Positions 38,861 to 50,697 of a stretch of DNA of 64,000 nucleotides are shown piece after piece. The translations under genes were made by a program, and so were the position numbers. The first letter of the stretch is position 1, and each line of letters begins with the position of its first letter. Origin of the DNA: Ceratothoa steindachneri (Eukaryota; Arthropoda; Malacostraca; Isopoda; Cymothoidae). The stretch covers positions 44,322,894 through 44,386,893 of the forward strand of contig OZ018330.1 of NCBI GenBank assembly GCA_963969495.1, read 5' to 3'. The notes beneath the pieces are model-generated. The model did no database searches and was not told where the DNA came from. It saw nothing but the letters and a program-made list of their open reading frames with translations.

Positions 38861-39499
38861 CGGAAAATAGACAACGTCATCGTCAATGGCGACCTGTACC
38901 CGTACCAGAAGAAGGTAAACTCCTGGCTTTACGCTTCACCAATTCTGGAAACAAAGCCCACGTCAACACCAGCGTCTCCCTAACAAAAAAGCAACTTCGG
39001 GAACTCTACAGGTTCCGAGACCTTAACGCGCCAAACAAGAAGAAGCTATGCACTGCCTTTGTACGCTCTGTCCTAGTGTACCCGGCAGTGGTAACGCATA
39101 TGGCAAGTTGTATCTCTCTCAGGACTACGCAGAGAGTGCCGACAGGGCCACCCAGCTAATAGCTGGTGCTAGAAGAAACGACCGTATTAGGCAAACAGTC
39201 CTGCACGCAAGAGCAGGACTGAAATTAATAGAGAAAAAAACAAGCATAAAATTGAATTGAAAGGCTTGAAAGCTATGACACAGGAATAATTGAAAATAAA
39301 ACAAATATAGATATATTTATAAAAGAAATATTCAGACCGCCTCTGCCGTTCAACAACGTCAACAATGAAAACACTGGAGGCAAAGTAGGAAACAAAAGAA
39401 AAATAAAAATACGGAAGAAGAATGTAGGCGATGCTCACACAACCAGGGCGACTAAAACTCTAACAACTCGTTCACCCCCATCACACCTACTACACATTT

Positions 39500-40195
39500 C
39501 ATCAAGTTTCAAGCATGAGTGGATCGTCCGAATGCCCCGAGCGATACAAAAACTCCGTAATGAAGGCTCTCATCAATACAGTAGAACCTTCTCTCATTCT
39601 TCAAACTAGAAAGCGGTTGATAGAGAAATAAAGATGTACTCATACTACAACCCAAGGCAGAAAAGTGAAAAATCAAGTACAATAGACCTTTATTACCAAG
39701 CATTCATGAACACAGGATATAAGGAGGACGAAAAAGTCTTCAAAGTCATCACACACCGGAATGTTATCCCCATCGATCAAACAAGCCATATTAAATTAGT
39801 AATTTATTACAGACCAAAGAAAACTCGCGCCCTCGTCATAAAAGAATAGTTGCCTTCCCACGAAGGGCTACTTGCATGAGTGTAATCTCTTGTGCGAATG
39901 TAAATGCAACGTCGGTGACTGTGAGCATCTCGCTTCCTCGTACATCAGGATGCCTTCTACAACCCTATTCGGTGACTAACAGCGCATCTCCAAGAGGGAG
40001 CCATCAAACGCCACACTACAAAGCATCGGACGACCCTCACCCGAGCAATGTTAAATAGTAATACAACCATCATTTTTCGGGAGAGTGATCGACGACGACA
40101 GCACATGGCTAAAGCCGTCACTATATGGAAACGAAAGCCACAAATAAACATCTAGCTCCAGCTAGAAAACAGTTTGCCCACCACGCGAGTTCTTA
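39500..40195 (+). pseudogene. Penelope-like element relic 1 (GIY-YIG)
   Basis: Penelope-like elements fuse an RT to a C-terminal GIY-YIG endonuclease. An open block (39634-39849) ends in HIKLVIYYRPKKTRALVIKE. After a stop come a Cys cluster (CECKCNVGDC), a SSYIRM block equivalent to the YIG box, HLQEGAIKRHTTKH and TTIIFRESDRRRQ, then INI-LQLENSLPTTRVL, the usual endonuclease end. RT is absent. Confidence 0.75.
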
Positions 40196-40229
40196 ATATC
40201 AGCCACATTACATCATAGCTCACCCTCCG

Positions 40230-40650
40230 TTTACTTTGCCTCCTTTGCTGATTATTGATTTAATGTGGTAAGTGATAAATGTGTGGTAGATTTCATAGGG
40301 GTAAAGTAGATTTGAAGGTTGTCCTGGTGTCGAGGGCCTCTCTAGCGTTTTTCTCTTTCTTGTTTTTGTATTTTCTTTCCTTCGTCAAGATTTGTGATGA
40401 CCGTCCAGGACGGCCAAATTCTTCCCTAGGTATACATTTTATTTAACTTTTATGTTTGGTTCCTCCGTCGAGGCTTTCAAGCCTTACAAGTCATATATCT
40501 TGCTAACTTACTCTTCTATCAATTTTTGTTTGGTTATATTATTATAGTAAGGCACTTCACCCCTTTTTATTTATGCTTTTTATCTTTTGTTGTTTATTTA
40601 ACTTTATCTTTTTATATTTATTTTTGTTTTAGTTTCTTTTTAACTTGGGT
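40230..40650 (-). mobile_element. Jockey-like 3' terminal DNA, inverted copy
   Basis: Reverse complement of about 34010-34520: shared TTCAAGCCT/TATATCTTGCTAACTTA, GACGCTCATCACAAATCTTG-type block and CACTTCACC/GGTGAAGTG. No ORF. Confidence 0.7.
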
Positions 40651-40669
40651 GAGCTGATGTACTCAATAT

Positions 40670-41143
40670 TTGAAGATGGTTTGGATAGTGGTAGATGATA
40701 GTGGGTTAAAATTGAATAGGTTAAATATTTCTGTCATATTCAAGTATCAGTCTACCATGTACAAAATGTTGATTCATAATAATAACAATAGTATAAAGAG
40801 GAAGGGGAGATATTCTGCCGATTGTTCAGTTTGCCCTAAGCAATACATTGGGCAAACCGGTAAATCATTAAGTGTACTATTGACGTAACATAAATCCAAT
40901 ATTAGGAGGGGGAGGAGGGGGGGTAATATTGCTTTCTCTGTCTATTTATCTAAAAATAGTCACCCTATCAAATGGAATTCGGCTAAATTTATTTACAAAT
41001 ATAATGACTTTGTTCAAAGAAATATTGTCGAATGCTCATTCATTAATTCCTCGCCTAGTTTTAATATATCCCCCGGTCTCTTTAAACTGGCCCTTGTAAT
41101 TAAAAGGCTTATTTATAACGAAATTGTCTATTTTAAATCTTAA
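40670..41143 (+). pseudogene. Penelope-like element relic 2 (GIY-YIG)
   Basis: Reads CSVCPKQYIGQTGKSLSV (YIG box), then after one stop HKSNIRRGRRG, NSHPIKWNSAKFIYKYNDF and RNIVECSFINSS, SFNISPGLFKLA. The Cys pair before YIGQTG and the H-x-S-x-I-R-R-G block are typical of the endonuclease of another Penelope-like branch. It is different in sequence from relic 1. No RT remains. Confidence 0.78.
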
Positions 41144-41315
41144 CCCTTTTTTATTAATTTAGTTATGTTTCTCTTGTTTATTTTTATGTATTCATAATTG
41201 CATGTGCCTGTACTTTGTTTTGTGACTTAAATGTCTACATTCTTTGCTCACAGTTGGAATTTCCCGAAGTAGACCTTATCCTTCATCATATCCGGTATCT
41301 AAATCCGTCTTTGAT

Positions 41316-41485
<170 letters not shown>

Positions 41486-41530
41486 ATTAAACCACAGTAA
41501 TATGTAGAACTAATTTTATATGCGAAAACA

Positions 41531-41560
41531 GGTTTCGACGGAAAAATCCGCCATCGTCAA
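41531..41560 (-). ncRNA. Hammerhead-like core motif (b)
   Basis: The minus strand reads TTGACGA, T, then GGCGGA-TTTT-TCCGTC (6-bp stem with one G-U pair), then GAAAC. This is close to CUGANGA-stem II-GAAAC but has C3 changed to U and one extra U. It lies about 60 nt downstream of the relic 3 stop codon, where Penelope-like terminal repeats carry hammerhead ribozymes. Confidence 0.45.
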
Positions 41561-41622
41561 TCACTAGTGAACAAGTGAAATACAGAAATTTACTTTACGT
41601 ACAAACACACAAATCAGTGGCA

Positions 41623-42060
41623 CTAAGGTGGAAGATGCGAGAATGTATCGGCATTTTTGAGAAATGGAAGTATGAATTTCTTGCTTTTGATCCTGAGAAT
41701 TGATAGATTTTGGCGGTTTAAAAATAACTTAGGTGACAATGTTCGCCAGGTTTTCTTAAATTTATATTGTCCTTCTGAAATATTAAAGTTATCAACCTTG
41801 CCAATAATAATTAATTCAGCAATCCATCTTTCTATATAATTTTTAGAATTATATATAATTTTGGCTTGGTTAATTTCAATTATATGAACACAATTTTGTA
41901 TATAGACGAAAAGGCTGGAGGAAAGTGAACCTCTCCTAATATCTGCAGAGTGTTCTTTAATCCTATTACTAAAGTGAACAGACTCCCCGATGTAGGATTT
42001 ATCATAACCTTTACATGTCATTAAATGAACATATTCATCTATGTTAGTGGGACCAAATTT
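41623..42060 (-). pseudogene. Penelope-like element relic 3 (GIY-YIG)
   Basis: 133 codons open: MTCKGYDKSYIGESVHFSNR (YIG box), KEHSADIRRGSLSS, FVYIQNCVHIIEINQAKIIY and YIERWIAELIIIGKVDNFNI. These match a Penelope-like GIY-YIG endonuclease C-terminus. The upstream Cys pair is partly lost (CKGYDK where CKGCDK is likely). The stop at 41623 appears genuine because the terminal region follows. No RT is found upstream. Confidence 0.8.
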
Positions 42061-43010
42061 GCTTCAGCACTTTTTGATGGTATGTGAGTATTTGAATGCT
42101 ATTATTTGTTATTCTATTACCACGCCCCAAAATGAGATTTTATAAGATGGAACGAATTAATAAATGAGGATTACTAAAAATATTTTATTGATTAACCAAA
42201 GTGAGAAAGAGGAAAGTATTCGAAAAAAATAGGAGACAATTAGATTTCACTCAATATAACCTGAATCTGGACTTAAGAATATATCTAAACTTTATATTTT
42301 AAGAAAAGATATAAAAATAACGCAAATTACAGAATTACAATCACTAAAGAAATGAAAAATCCCCGTATATTACGAGTAGGCGCGAATCCAAGAAGGGGAG
42401 TGGGGGGAGCCGAACCAACCCTTCCCCGCAAATTTCAGACCCGTTTATGTTTATACTTCTTTTTTTTATGTAATAATATAAATATATATAAAGGTTTTTA
42501 AACAGTTGCGATCGAATGTATGTACGTTATATAATACATGTCTAAAATATAGATGAATCTAAAAAAAAAATATTAAATTAGGATTACATCTTTGCTGACG
42601 TCCAAAAACTACAATTCCTAATTTTTTATATGTGTTGAAAAAAAAATCTGATCTGATTGATTTAGTGCTCACTCTCACATGGTATACTGTCATTTATTAT
42701 CAATGATGTGTAAGATAACCATTATTAATGTTCACTGCCCTTTTCTTAGACTACTCGGAGGGACGAATGAACAAACGAAAAAAAATGTGAATGGAACTGC
42801 GATAAATATAGGACGAAAAATTAATCAATAATATTAGAATAATTAGTTTAATTAAATTATCTAATTATTTTGTCATTTTGTTACTGCTCTATCAACACTT
42901 AATACCATTTGTTGATGCACTAAGATCTCATAGATTCAGTTAAATTCTATACTTAATTATAATTCATTAATTTGGGGTCAATGAGGTTTTCTAAGCAGTG
43001 CAATGAGACA
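42061..43010. other. AT-rich spacer, nothing recognised
   Basis: No ORF or repeat assigned. A G-rich island sits at about 42385-42430. Confidence 0.5.
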
Positions 43011-43890
43011 AAAAATAAAGCTAATAGTGTGTTGGGTTTCATTCAGAAGAATGTTAGTTAAAAAATTAAAGAGGCTATCCTTAAAATATATAACTCATAT
43101 ATCAAGCCACATTAAGAGTATTGTATACAACCATGGTCCCCACACTTTAGACATGATATCAACATGCTAAAATAGGTGCAAAGGAGGGCAACACAGATGA
43201 TACCTTCCCTGAAGCTCCATTGAATATGTAGATAGGTTGAGGGCGCTAAATATGTTCTCATTTAAAAAAAAGTGTGTGAGAGGGGATATGATTAAGATTT
43301 TAAAATTTGTTCTTGGGTAGATAAGTTGGATTTTAGCAAGTTCTTTGAGTTCGAAGGTAGTAATAGAACTAAGGACCACCACTTGAAAAGTAAAAAAAAA
43401 GAGGTGTAGGTTAGATGTGAGGAAGTATTTTTTCACCAACAGAGTGGTTGATTATTGGAATGGTTTACCACAGGAAACAATAGGCAGTCAAAATTTAAAT
43501 ATTTTCTAGCGCAGGTTAGATCAGTATATGGGGGGGAAGGGTAGATTATTATGGCTTCTAATTGTATTGGAGGAAATTACATATTGTAATATCAATATGT
43601 GTAAATATTATATTATTGATATGTTTATTGCAGGATTTAGTTGGGGGAGGATGGTTGACGGGCATTGATGGTGGTTCCTTTCTAAGCAGTTACTTATTTG
43701 ATTTAGTTTCTGATAAGTCATGATAGTGATTCCTTTATAAGTAGATGATGCATGATTTATTTTTCGAGAAGCCATGATGGTGGTGCCTTTTGGGGGAGTT
43801 CGGACGCGATCTTGTAGATGCAGTTTCTGGTTGACTTAGATGAACATTTATAGGCCCTTGTGGCTTTTCTCATCCGTCGAATTATGTTAT
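43011..43890 (+). pseudogene. CR1-like LINE 3' end, copy with 3' UTR
   Basis: Forward frames give NKANSVLGFIQKNVS-like, KAILKIYNSYIKPH, RGDMIKIL, LDFSKFFEFEGSNRTKDHHL and VDYWNGLP blocks, the same family as 15863-16477. The 3' UTR ends in TTATGTTATGTTATAG repeats at about 43880-43895. It is 5'-truncated, with several stops. Confidence 0.83.
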
Positions 43891-43895
43891 GTTAT

Positions 43896-44283
43896 AGTAT
43901 AGGTGTTTGGGTTCATTCCTTGTCTTTCACTACATGTCCTTCTTGTTTATGAAAATTCTTTAAGGTGTGGTCAATTTTGATTGTTCTTTAGAGTAATCAA
44001 ATTCCTGGGGCGGTGGGGGAGGGTCAATTCTAAGCTAAATCCTACATTCCCATGGAAGTTTATTATGAGAAATAGGAAAAATAAATCAAATGATTTTAAA
44101 GAAAACAAAAAGAATGAAAAAGTTAATTGAGGTCAAAATAGCAATAAGGATATAAGAAAATCCCGTTTATTATAAAATAAATACCAAATATAGCAGGATA
44201 TAATATGTGAACGAGTTGAGAAAGAAAGTGCTAAGTAAATAGTTGCATTGTAGCGGTCTCCCACTCCAGTTATTATCATGTTA

Positions 44284-44285
<2 letters not shown>
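43896..44285. other. Unassigned AT-rich DNA
   Basis: Nothing recognised on either strand. Confidence 0.45.

Positions 44286-44316
<31 letters not shown>
44286..44316. repeat. (ATT)n microsatellite
   Basis: About 10 units of ATT/TTA. Confidence 0.93.
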
Positions 44317-44442
44317 GGATGTTTACCTCTTAAAATTCGCATCAGTGAGAATGCTGGAAATCAAATGAGAAGCATAAAGTTTTTTGCCCGGACCTATAAC
44401 ACTGGGATTTCTGGCAGTGCGATTCCCTATATATAACGTATG

Positions 44443-44443
<1 letters not shown>

Positions 44444-44498
<55 letters not shown>
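44444..44498. repeat. (TA)n microsatellite
   Basis: About 55 bp. Confidence 0.95.
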
Positions 44499-44507
<9 letters not shown>

Positions 44508-44559
44508 AGCTTCTCTTGTATACATGTTTTGTTAAAGACCAGGTTGTATTTTGACTTTA

Positions 44560-45060
44560 GCAATTTTAATTTAGCGCATTGTAACTGGCGAATGCGGTTA
44601 TGCAGTTGTTTATATGAGACTGGAGATTAAAAAAAATGCTGAGTAAGATCTTATTTAAACCATTCCAATTTTGGCCGTGAGCTTTCGCCTTTTTTCCAGC
44701 TTCTTCAGACGGAAGTCTTCGTTACTGTTCAGGCAGCAGTGATGTAAAGTTTTCTATTCGCGTTGCTTCCTTTAGCGGCGAAGTAGTTGTTTGGTGGTTG
44801 TGAGCAGCAAATAATGAATTTCGTGAGGTGAGAGAAGTGAGGGAGAGAATAGTAACAGGTAATTGGGGGGGTGTAGGTGTAAGTGAGAGTGTAGAAAATT
44901 GACAGGATACTGGCTGATCTCTTTTCTTTGATGGTTGTCTTTGTTTATATGTTATTTCTAAGTTTGTTTTAGTATGAGTAGTTACTTCTAATTCCTTGTT
45001 CATGTACCTTCTTTTAGTACAGTTTGTGGTTTTCGGTAGGGTACCCTTTCGGGTTACGTT
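44560..45060 (-). mobile_element. Probable Penelope-like 3' terminal region
   Basis: The minus strand is open at 45003-44722 (93 codons, Thr/Pro/Ser-rich). After its stop it reads RRLPSEEAGKKAKAHGQNWN, a segment covering the hammerhead-like motif at 44681-44708. Placement in Penelope-like rests on this motif and the downstream context; no RT or GIY-YIG is present. Confidence 0.45.
44681..44708 (-). ncRNA. Hammerhead-like core motif (c)
   Basis: The minus strand has CTGAAGA (intact CUGANGA), a weak stem AGCTGG/AAGGC and GAAAGC. The core bases are right, but stem II is poor. Confidence 0.38.
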
Positions 45061-45099
45061 TCTTATAATTAAACTCTTGGTTTGTGTATGTATATTTAT

Positions 45100-45868
45100 A
45101 TTTTATTTTAGGCGTTCATGCCTTTGTTTTGAGGTATGCTTGGGTTGAGTTTTTCATTCCTTATGTTTTTTCTCTGTTCATGTTAATACTGGATTTTCCT
45201 CTTGTAGCAGGTGGCACCTGTGGCTCGGGAATTTTTTCTTGATTTGTTTTTTTTTGTGGTATTCTTAGTTCAAGGCTTGTTTTTTTATCTATATTCGACC
45301 ATATATTCCTCTCCTGTTTTTCTAAGATCTTATTTATCCGGTCAATTTTGTCTGTTTCTAATATTTCTTGTATCCTTTACTCTTCCATTCTTCTCGTGTT
45401 GGTGATCAGATAGGCCACTTTGTTTCGGGTCTTGGCATTTTATTCTTCCACGATCTCGATGTTGCATGCAATGGGATCGGTGGATACACCAGGATCGATT
45501 CGACAAATGCTTTATACAATGTCCTTTTTCTTTCTGGACTTAACTTTTCTTAAGGGAGTAAATCAATCTTAAGCCCGAGTTTGCCTTGGCAATCCTGGTC
45601 TTTGCTTGATCCTAAGTGTAGGCCTAATACACTTCATTTGTTTGAGTATTGGTACTCAGTACTGTCTATGTTAATTTTGTCCTATATTTTCCTAAGGATA
45701 GGAATAACTTTGAATTTATTTATGTTATTCTTGATCTTACATCTTTTCTCGAAGTCATTTATGTTTTTAATTTATCGTTCGGTAATTCTTACCTGCCAAC
45801 TAAGATGCGTGGAACGTGATAAGATTACCTGACTGATATCATCTGCGTATTGGATGTTCATACAATCT
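45100..45868 (-). pseudogene. Jockey-like LINE copy 3, 3' half (host of LINE-B)
   Basis: The minus strand begins DCMNIQYADDISQVILS (catalytic Y-A-D-D), then FEKRCKIKNNINKFKVIPI and later C-terminal scraps, like copies 1 and 2 but diverged. The element continues on the other side of LINE-B at 63736-64000, where the RT stops just before YADD. Downstream (45060-45190) is A-rich 3' UTR. Confidence 0.8.
45857..45868. repeat. Target-site duplication of LINE-B, left copy
   Basis: TTCATACAATCT, identical to 63736-63747; the left boundary of LINE-B. Confidence 0.92.
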
Positions 45869-46419
45869 CCCCGCAAGGTGATGCCGGTTGAGGGATGGAT
45901 GACCATCCTGCAGCTGCATCTGGAGGCTTTTGCATGCCTTCCCGGCCCCAGCGCACCCCTTTCTACTAAAAACATCCACTGTCCCTCTTCCTTTTCTACC
46001 TCTCTTTCCAAACTTCCCTTCCTTACTTTCTCTCGTTTCCCTTTATGGAGACAGGTGGGCGACTATTTTCGCAGGCTATTCGCCTAACCCCTTTATATCC
46101 ACTCGACCCTGGTCAGGGCCGGCGGTTGGAGTGCATCCCCGAATCCGCCGGCTCCGGTGGGGGGCGGTGGCTTTTAACCTGCCTGCACCTATAGTACCCT
46201 CCTCATTTTCCTCCCACTCACCCAGCTATACTTTCTCACCACTATCATTTTTACGCTCAAGTCTTGGTTCCGCGACACGCTGTGGACGTTTGGCCACCAG
46301 GCGCACAAGGTGGTCTTAGTGCTCGCAACGACTTAACTGGTACCTTACGCGCCCAGTAGGGGCAGGCTTCCCTATTAGGTGTTTAGCTTTTGCTTCTCGT
46401 TTATAAAACATGGCTCACC

Positions 46420-47550
46420 ATGGCCAATAATGATAACTTAAAAAAACAAACGAAGGAATAGCCGCCTCCTCAATCGCGACCACAGGAGCGGCTGCCTCCT
46501 CAAACGCTGCCACCTTCAGGGCTGGTGACATTTCACCAGCCACCCAGCGAGCCTACCCTGTGGGAGATACCCCCCATAATACTCCGACAGAGACAAATAC
46601 CAAGGCATTAGGTCGCAAAAAGAAGCCTAGTCGCTGAGTACTCGAGATCTCGAGGAGCTTCGAAGCAAACTCCTTTACTCTCTGTCCTTTTAACAGGTTT
46701 CTGGTACTTAAATTAGAACCTAACTCTTCTCTTCCGGTTAGTAGGGAGCGCCTATTTAAGGAGCTCCATGTGAAAACCGGAATCAAGAGGTTTGACCTGA
46801 GGCCCCAGGCTGACGGGACTTTGGTTGTAAAGTCCCAGAATCGTTGCGAGCTCTCCGTGAGGTTCAGGGCTACCCCGTCCGTGTCATGGAGCACCCGCGC
46901 CTAAACAGCTGCCAGGGAACTATATATGCAAAGGCCCTTCGTGACATACCTGTTGAAGACCTCTTGGAGGATCTCTCTCCACAGGACGTCACACAGGTAT
47001 ACAGATTTAGCCAAAAGGTTGGTAAGGCGCGTATGCCTACCCCTCGCCTCTTTCTATCTTTTAAGGCACTATGTCCATCACTACACGTGTACTGGGGGAT
47101 TGGAAACCCTAGTACATGTGAATTCTCAGTTCGTCACTACGTACTACCACGGACGCGCTGCTTTAAATGTAATAAATTCGGGCATGTAAGCTCGAAGTGT
47201 CGCCAGCCCGCAACACTCTGCCACATCTCCGGTGGAGCTTTCCACCCTCCCCCATGTATGTCACAGCCCCATTGCTCCAACTGCAAAGGGGGACACCCAG
47301 CATCCTCAAGAGACTGCCAGATACCACAACCCTAAATCTGTCCAACAGGTTTAGGGTAATCTCAGAAAGCGACAGCATCGCTAACTACACCTTCACGGCG
47401 ATAGAAGTGGTTCCCACCCCCACCACTCCGAGGTTACCTCAGACACAAGATTACCGCTGGAGGCTAAAAGCCTCCCCCACACTAGAGGCTACGCAAGCAG
47501 CACCCCCTGTTACTCCCTCTCCGAAGCGTCTCGCTCGAATCGAGGATTGA
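46420..47550 (+). pseudogene. LINE-B ORF1, gag-like protein
   Basis: ATG at 46420 (MANNDNLKKQTKE, resembling the LINE-A start) with an early TAG; a nearby upstream ATG at 46410 is possible. The best block is 46844-47335: GTIYAKALRDIPVEDLLEDL, then knuckles CFKCNKFGHVSSKC and CSNCKGGHPASSRDC. 46045-46420 is 5' UTR. Frame changes near 46600, 46840 and 47330. Confidence 0.83.
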
Positions 47551-47969
47551 TCGCCCGAACGGGCAAAGAGGCCTCCGCGGTCCACAGAAATGACTGCAGT
47601 CGCGGAGTTCCATCCCCATCCTATTCCTCCCTCTCGAGCCTGATGAAGCCCTTGAAATGCTCTTCAGCTTGACTTCCCCCTCTAAACAAACCCCCCAAAC
47701 CCTCCAAAATACCCAGACCCATCACTCTTCCCCATAAAAACCACCGATTCCTCCTTTCACTTCCCCTTCCTCCTAACCCCATTCCCCCCCTTCTTCTCCT
47801 CCGTTATCCAACGGTTTCTATCCTACCGAAAAATCCAGCCCCAAACTGAAAAAAACACCTAAATTATTCGGGTCCCAGCCTTCTATTGCTTGAAGCCCGG
47901 ATCCTCTACCCCACGGACTGGGTAGATACCCGCTCTGTCCTTTCCCCACATGTCCTTTTGTCTCTCCCA

Positions 47970-49085
47970 CAGTAGTCCACTGGAACTGGCGTGGTCTGCT
48001 GGCTAACTGGGAGAGCATCATCCGTCTGTTATCCCATAAACCTTCCTTTCTCTGTTTACAGGAATTAATCCTACGAGGTCGCCGGGTCTCTCGAATCTCA
48101 GGCTACCTCCCTTTTGTTTCTCAGCGACACGGTGATTCCGACAGAGGTAGAGCTGACATTCTGGTATTCGACTCGGTCTCGTGTCGCCTCCTCACACTAC
48201 ATACGGACCTTCATACGGTGGCTGTCCGGCTTTGCTTAAGACGGCAGTACATTGTGTGCTCGGTCTACATTCCCCCTCACGACCGTCCTACTCTTGATTC
48301 TCTCCGTGAACTAATCCTTCAACTTCCTCGCCCTTTTCCATCCTGGGAGACTTTTCAATAGTACGGATCCTGCCTGGGGAGACTGCTGCACGACGTTCCT
48401 AGCACGTACTTTGCTGTCACTTATGGATGAGCTATTTCTCTCTCCATCAAACTCTGCTTCACCCACATACCTTCACTCTTCCACCGGCACCTTTACTTGC
48501 ATTAATCTTTTCGTTATATCGGATGAGGCCCTGCTTGACTTTTCCTGGACAGTTTCCCAGGACGATTTCGGCAGCGACCACTTCCCAGTCTCTCTCTCTA
48601 TCCTCTCAACTTCCAAATCTGTCCGTGGACAAAGATGGTACTTCCGTAAGGCTGACTGGGGTAGTTTCCAAGCTAATACGGTCTGCTTTCGGCTAGTGCA
48701 TGACTTCCATACAGTTGATGAGGCTCTGTCATTCCTCAACTCTCTAATAATTTCTGCAGCTACTTCTTCAATTCCTATGTCGCCAGGTGCGGTTCACCAC
48801 AAGGACGTTCCGTGGTGATCTCCGGCGTGCAGCGAGGTGGTTCGTAGAAAAAAGCGCGCCACACGCCGGTACTACCGAACCTGTGTTTGCAAGCATAAAG
48901 AAGAAATGAACCGGGCACGGGCCCTCATGCACCGATGCCTCAAAGAGGCACGTCGGTCGTCGTGGAGATCCTATGTCTCCGGAATTTCCTCCTCCTCCTC
49001 CTCTACTACAGAAGTGTGGCGCCGGGTTCACGGCGTTGCTGGCAAGGCATCATCGCCGCGCCAGCCTGTTATTAGGGAAAGCAAT
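47970..49085 (+). pseudogene. LINE-B ORF2, endonuclease part
   Basis: VHWNWRGLLANWESI (catalytic N region), FLCLQELILRGRR (E), YIVCSVYIPPHD and, after a frame change near 48350, DFGSDHFPVSLSIL (catalytic SDH) at about 48560-48600. A linker with KADWGSFQ and RRSSWRSYVSGI leads to WRRVHGVAGKASS. The frame ends at RESN, cut at 49085 by the Gypsy-3 fragment. A GDLN-type motif is eroded at about 48345. Confidence 0.85.
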
Positions 49086-49698
49086 CCATAACCATCAATT
49101 TGTTTGATCGAAGTTATCGTCTGCTAGTATTTTAGGCATAAGACGAAAGCGAAATAAATTTTGAAATAATGAAGTTGGATTAGGTATACAATGTAAGATA
49201 TGGTAAAATATGATTTACAGTAACGAGATGTGAAGAGAAATGAAGTACGTGAAATAAATATGAAATAATATTGTGGAATAATACGGTGAAATAATATGGT
49301 GACTACAATGGACTGAATTAGGGCTGCAATATGAGAAGTAAATATAATTAGGACCTACTCTCGTATGGTGGTTTGCAGAGAATTGCGAGAGGATGTGTAA
49401 TTAAACTAAGTATGATTTGTTTGGAGGTAAATGACTAATTGTAGAAGGAATGATTACCGACCATTATGTGGAGAATGGCGAGAGTCGAATGGGAGAGAAT
49501 AGTGTTCCAGAAGGTTGAGATGAAAGCGTGTGTTCGTTTGTTTATGTGTGAAATTTAAAGATATGTTGTTTGAAACAGTAGTACGTTAAATGGATTAACA
49601 AGTAAAATAAATGAATTAATTAATTATTAAGTAAAATAATTGAACGATTAAAATTGACAAAGTTAAAGGATTGCATGATATGAATTTTACATAATAGT

Positions 49699-49700
<2 letters not shown>

Positions 49701-49766
<66 letters not shown>
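49701..49766. repeat. (TA)n microsatellite
   Basis: About 66 bp. Confidence 0.96.
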
Positions 49767-49769
<3 letters not shown>

Positions 49770-49781
49770 AGTTTCCCAGGT

Positions 49782-49819
49782 GGTTTTTATTATAGGAATG
49801 CCCAGAGGCATTGCTATAA
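49782..49819. repeat. 38-bp direct repeat, left copy
   Basis: Matches 50660-50697 at 37 of 38 positions. Contains the imperfect palindrome AATGCCCAGAGGCATT. Confidence 0.9.
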
Positions 49820-50079
49820 CACTCCATTGTAAATTGAGGAGAGTAGGAAAAGGAGCCAAGAAAAAATAATAGCGTAGGCGAGTTGCGAACAGCTTCCCGC
49901 GTCGCTTGACCACTGTTAGCCAGCGGCGAATCCACTCTGCCATCCTGAGTCTCAAAAAAGACTCATTCAAACGAAGCTTTTAAGCCGCTCGCCTGCACTT
50001 CTCGAACGCTTTAAACCCCCAACCCCCGCCTAGAAGCGGAGCGTATTTTGAAGAAATGAAGAGAGCCCGTTTGGAAATG

Positions 50080-50646
50080 TTATCCAAGGGTTAACGCTCC
50101 CCCTCCCGGGTCTGAGCACCATTTAGGGATGGATCTGGGGTAGAAATTGACTATGCCACAGAAACTCCTGAGTTGTTTGCGTGATTTAGGACGAGAAAAG
50201 TTTCGCATCGCGGTAACTTTATCTTCGAGTGGGCTAATCCCTGCACTCGAGACATGGTGCCCCAAGAATGAGAGTTGCGGGACACCAAAGAGGCACTTGG
50301 AGGTGTTGAATACGATTCCGTACTCCTGAAGACAAGAAAAAACTTGGCGAAGGTGAGAAATGTGTTCCTCCAGCGAGGAAGATGATATTAGGAGGTCATC
50401 GATGTAGCAAAATACAAACGGAAGACCCCTAAGGACTTGATCGAGAAAGCGCTGGAAAGTTTGACCAGAGTTACGCAATCCATATGGCATCTTGACCATT
50501 TCAAAAGCACCAAACGGAGTAGGGATGTTAGTCTTTGCGACATAATCTGGGTGAATAGGGATCTGGTTGAAAGCACGAACTAGATCCAAGCGAGCAAAAA
50601 TCGTACAGCTATGGAGAGAAGAGGTAAAATCGGCTAAGTACGGCAA
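50080..50646 (-). pseudogene. Gypsy-3 reverse transcriptase fragment
   Basis: IFARLDLVRAFNQIPIHPDY (first catalytic D), FEMVKMPYGLRNSGQTFQRF, FCYIDDLLISSSSLEEH (catalytic YIDD) and LSFLGHHVSSAGISPLEDKV, then KQLRSFCGIVNFYPR. Very similar to the Gypsy-1 RT, so it is a sister element. Open for 188 codons but with neither N-terminal pol nor RNase H. Confidence 0.88.
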
Positions 50647-50659
50647 GGAGTAACGATCA

Positions 50660-50697
50660 GGTTTTTATTATAGGAATGCCCAGAAGCATTGCTATAA
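50660..50697. repeat. 38-bp direct repeat, right copy
   Basis: Second copy of 49782-49819 (one mismatch); it reaches the junction with LINE-B. Confidence 0.9.

Larger units (their letters stand above)
35244..39480 (+). mobile_element. Jockey-like LINE, copy 2
   Basis: The more complete copy: ORF1 with knuckles, endonuclease, RT and 3' UTR up to AAAATACGGAAGAAG near 39420. Follows copy 1 in the same direction with about 0.9 kb between. A Penelope-like relic follows directly. Confidence 0.83.
49086..50695 (-). mobile_element. Gypsy-3: deleted Ty3/Gypsy fragment inside LINE-B
   Basis: LINE-B coding text breaks at RESN (49085) and resumes with GYEVTDRLARHF from 50699, so this 1.6 kb is an insertion. 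Only AAT is shared at the two junctions. It holds 0.6 kb of AT-rich DNA (49090-49690), a (TA)n tract, a 38-bp direct repeat at 49782 and at the right end, and an RT fragment. An LTR element reduced by deletion is the likely origin. Confidence 0.7.

Noticed and set aside
45772..46011. Whole minus-strand frame as one RT peptide
   Set aside because: Only the part left of 45868 is RT; the rest is antisense of the LINE-B 5' UTR, as the target duplication shows.
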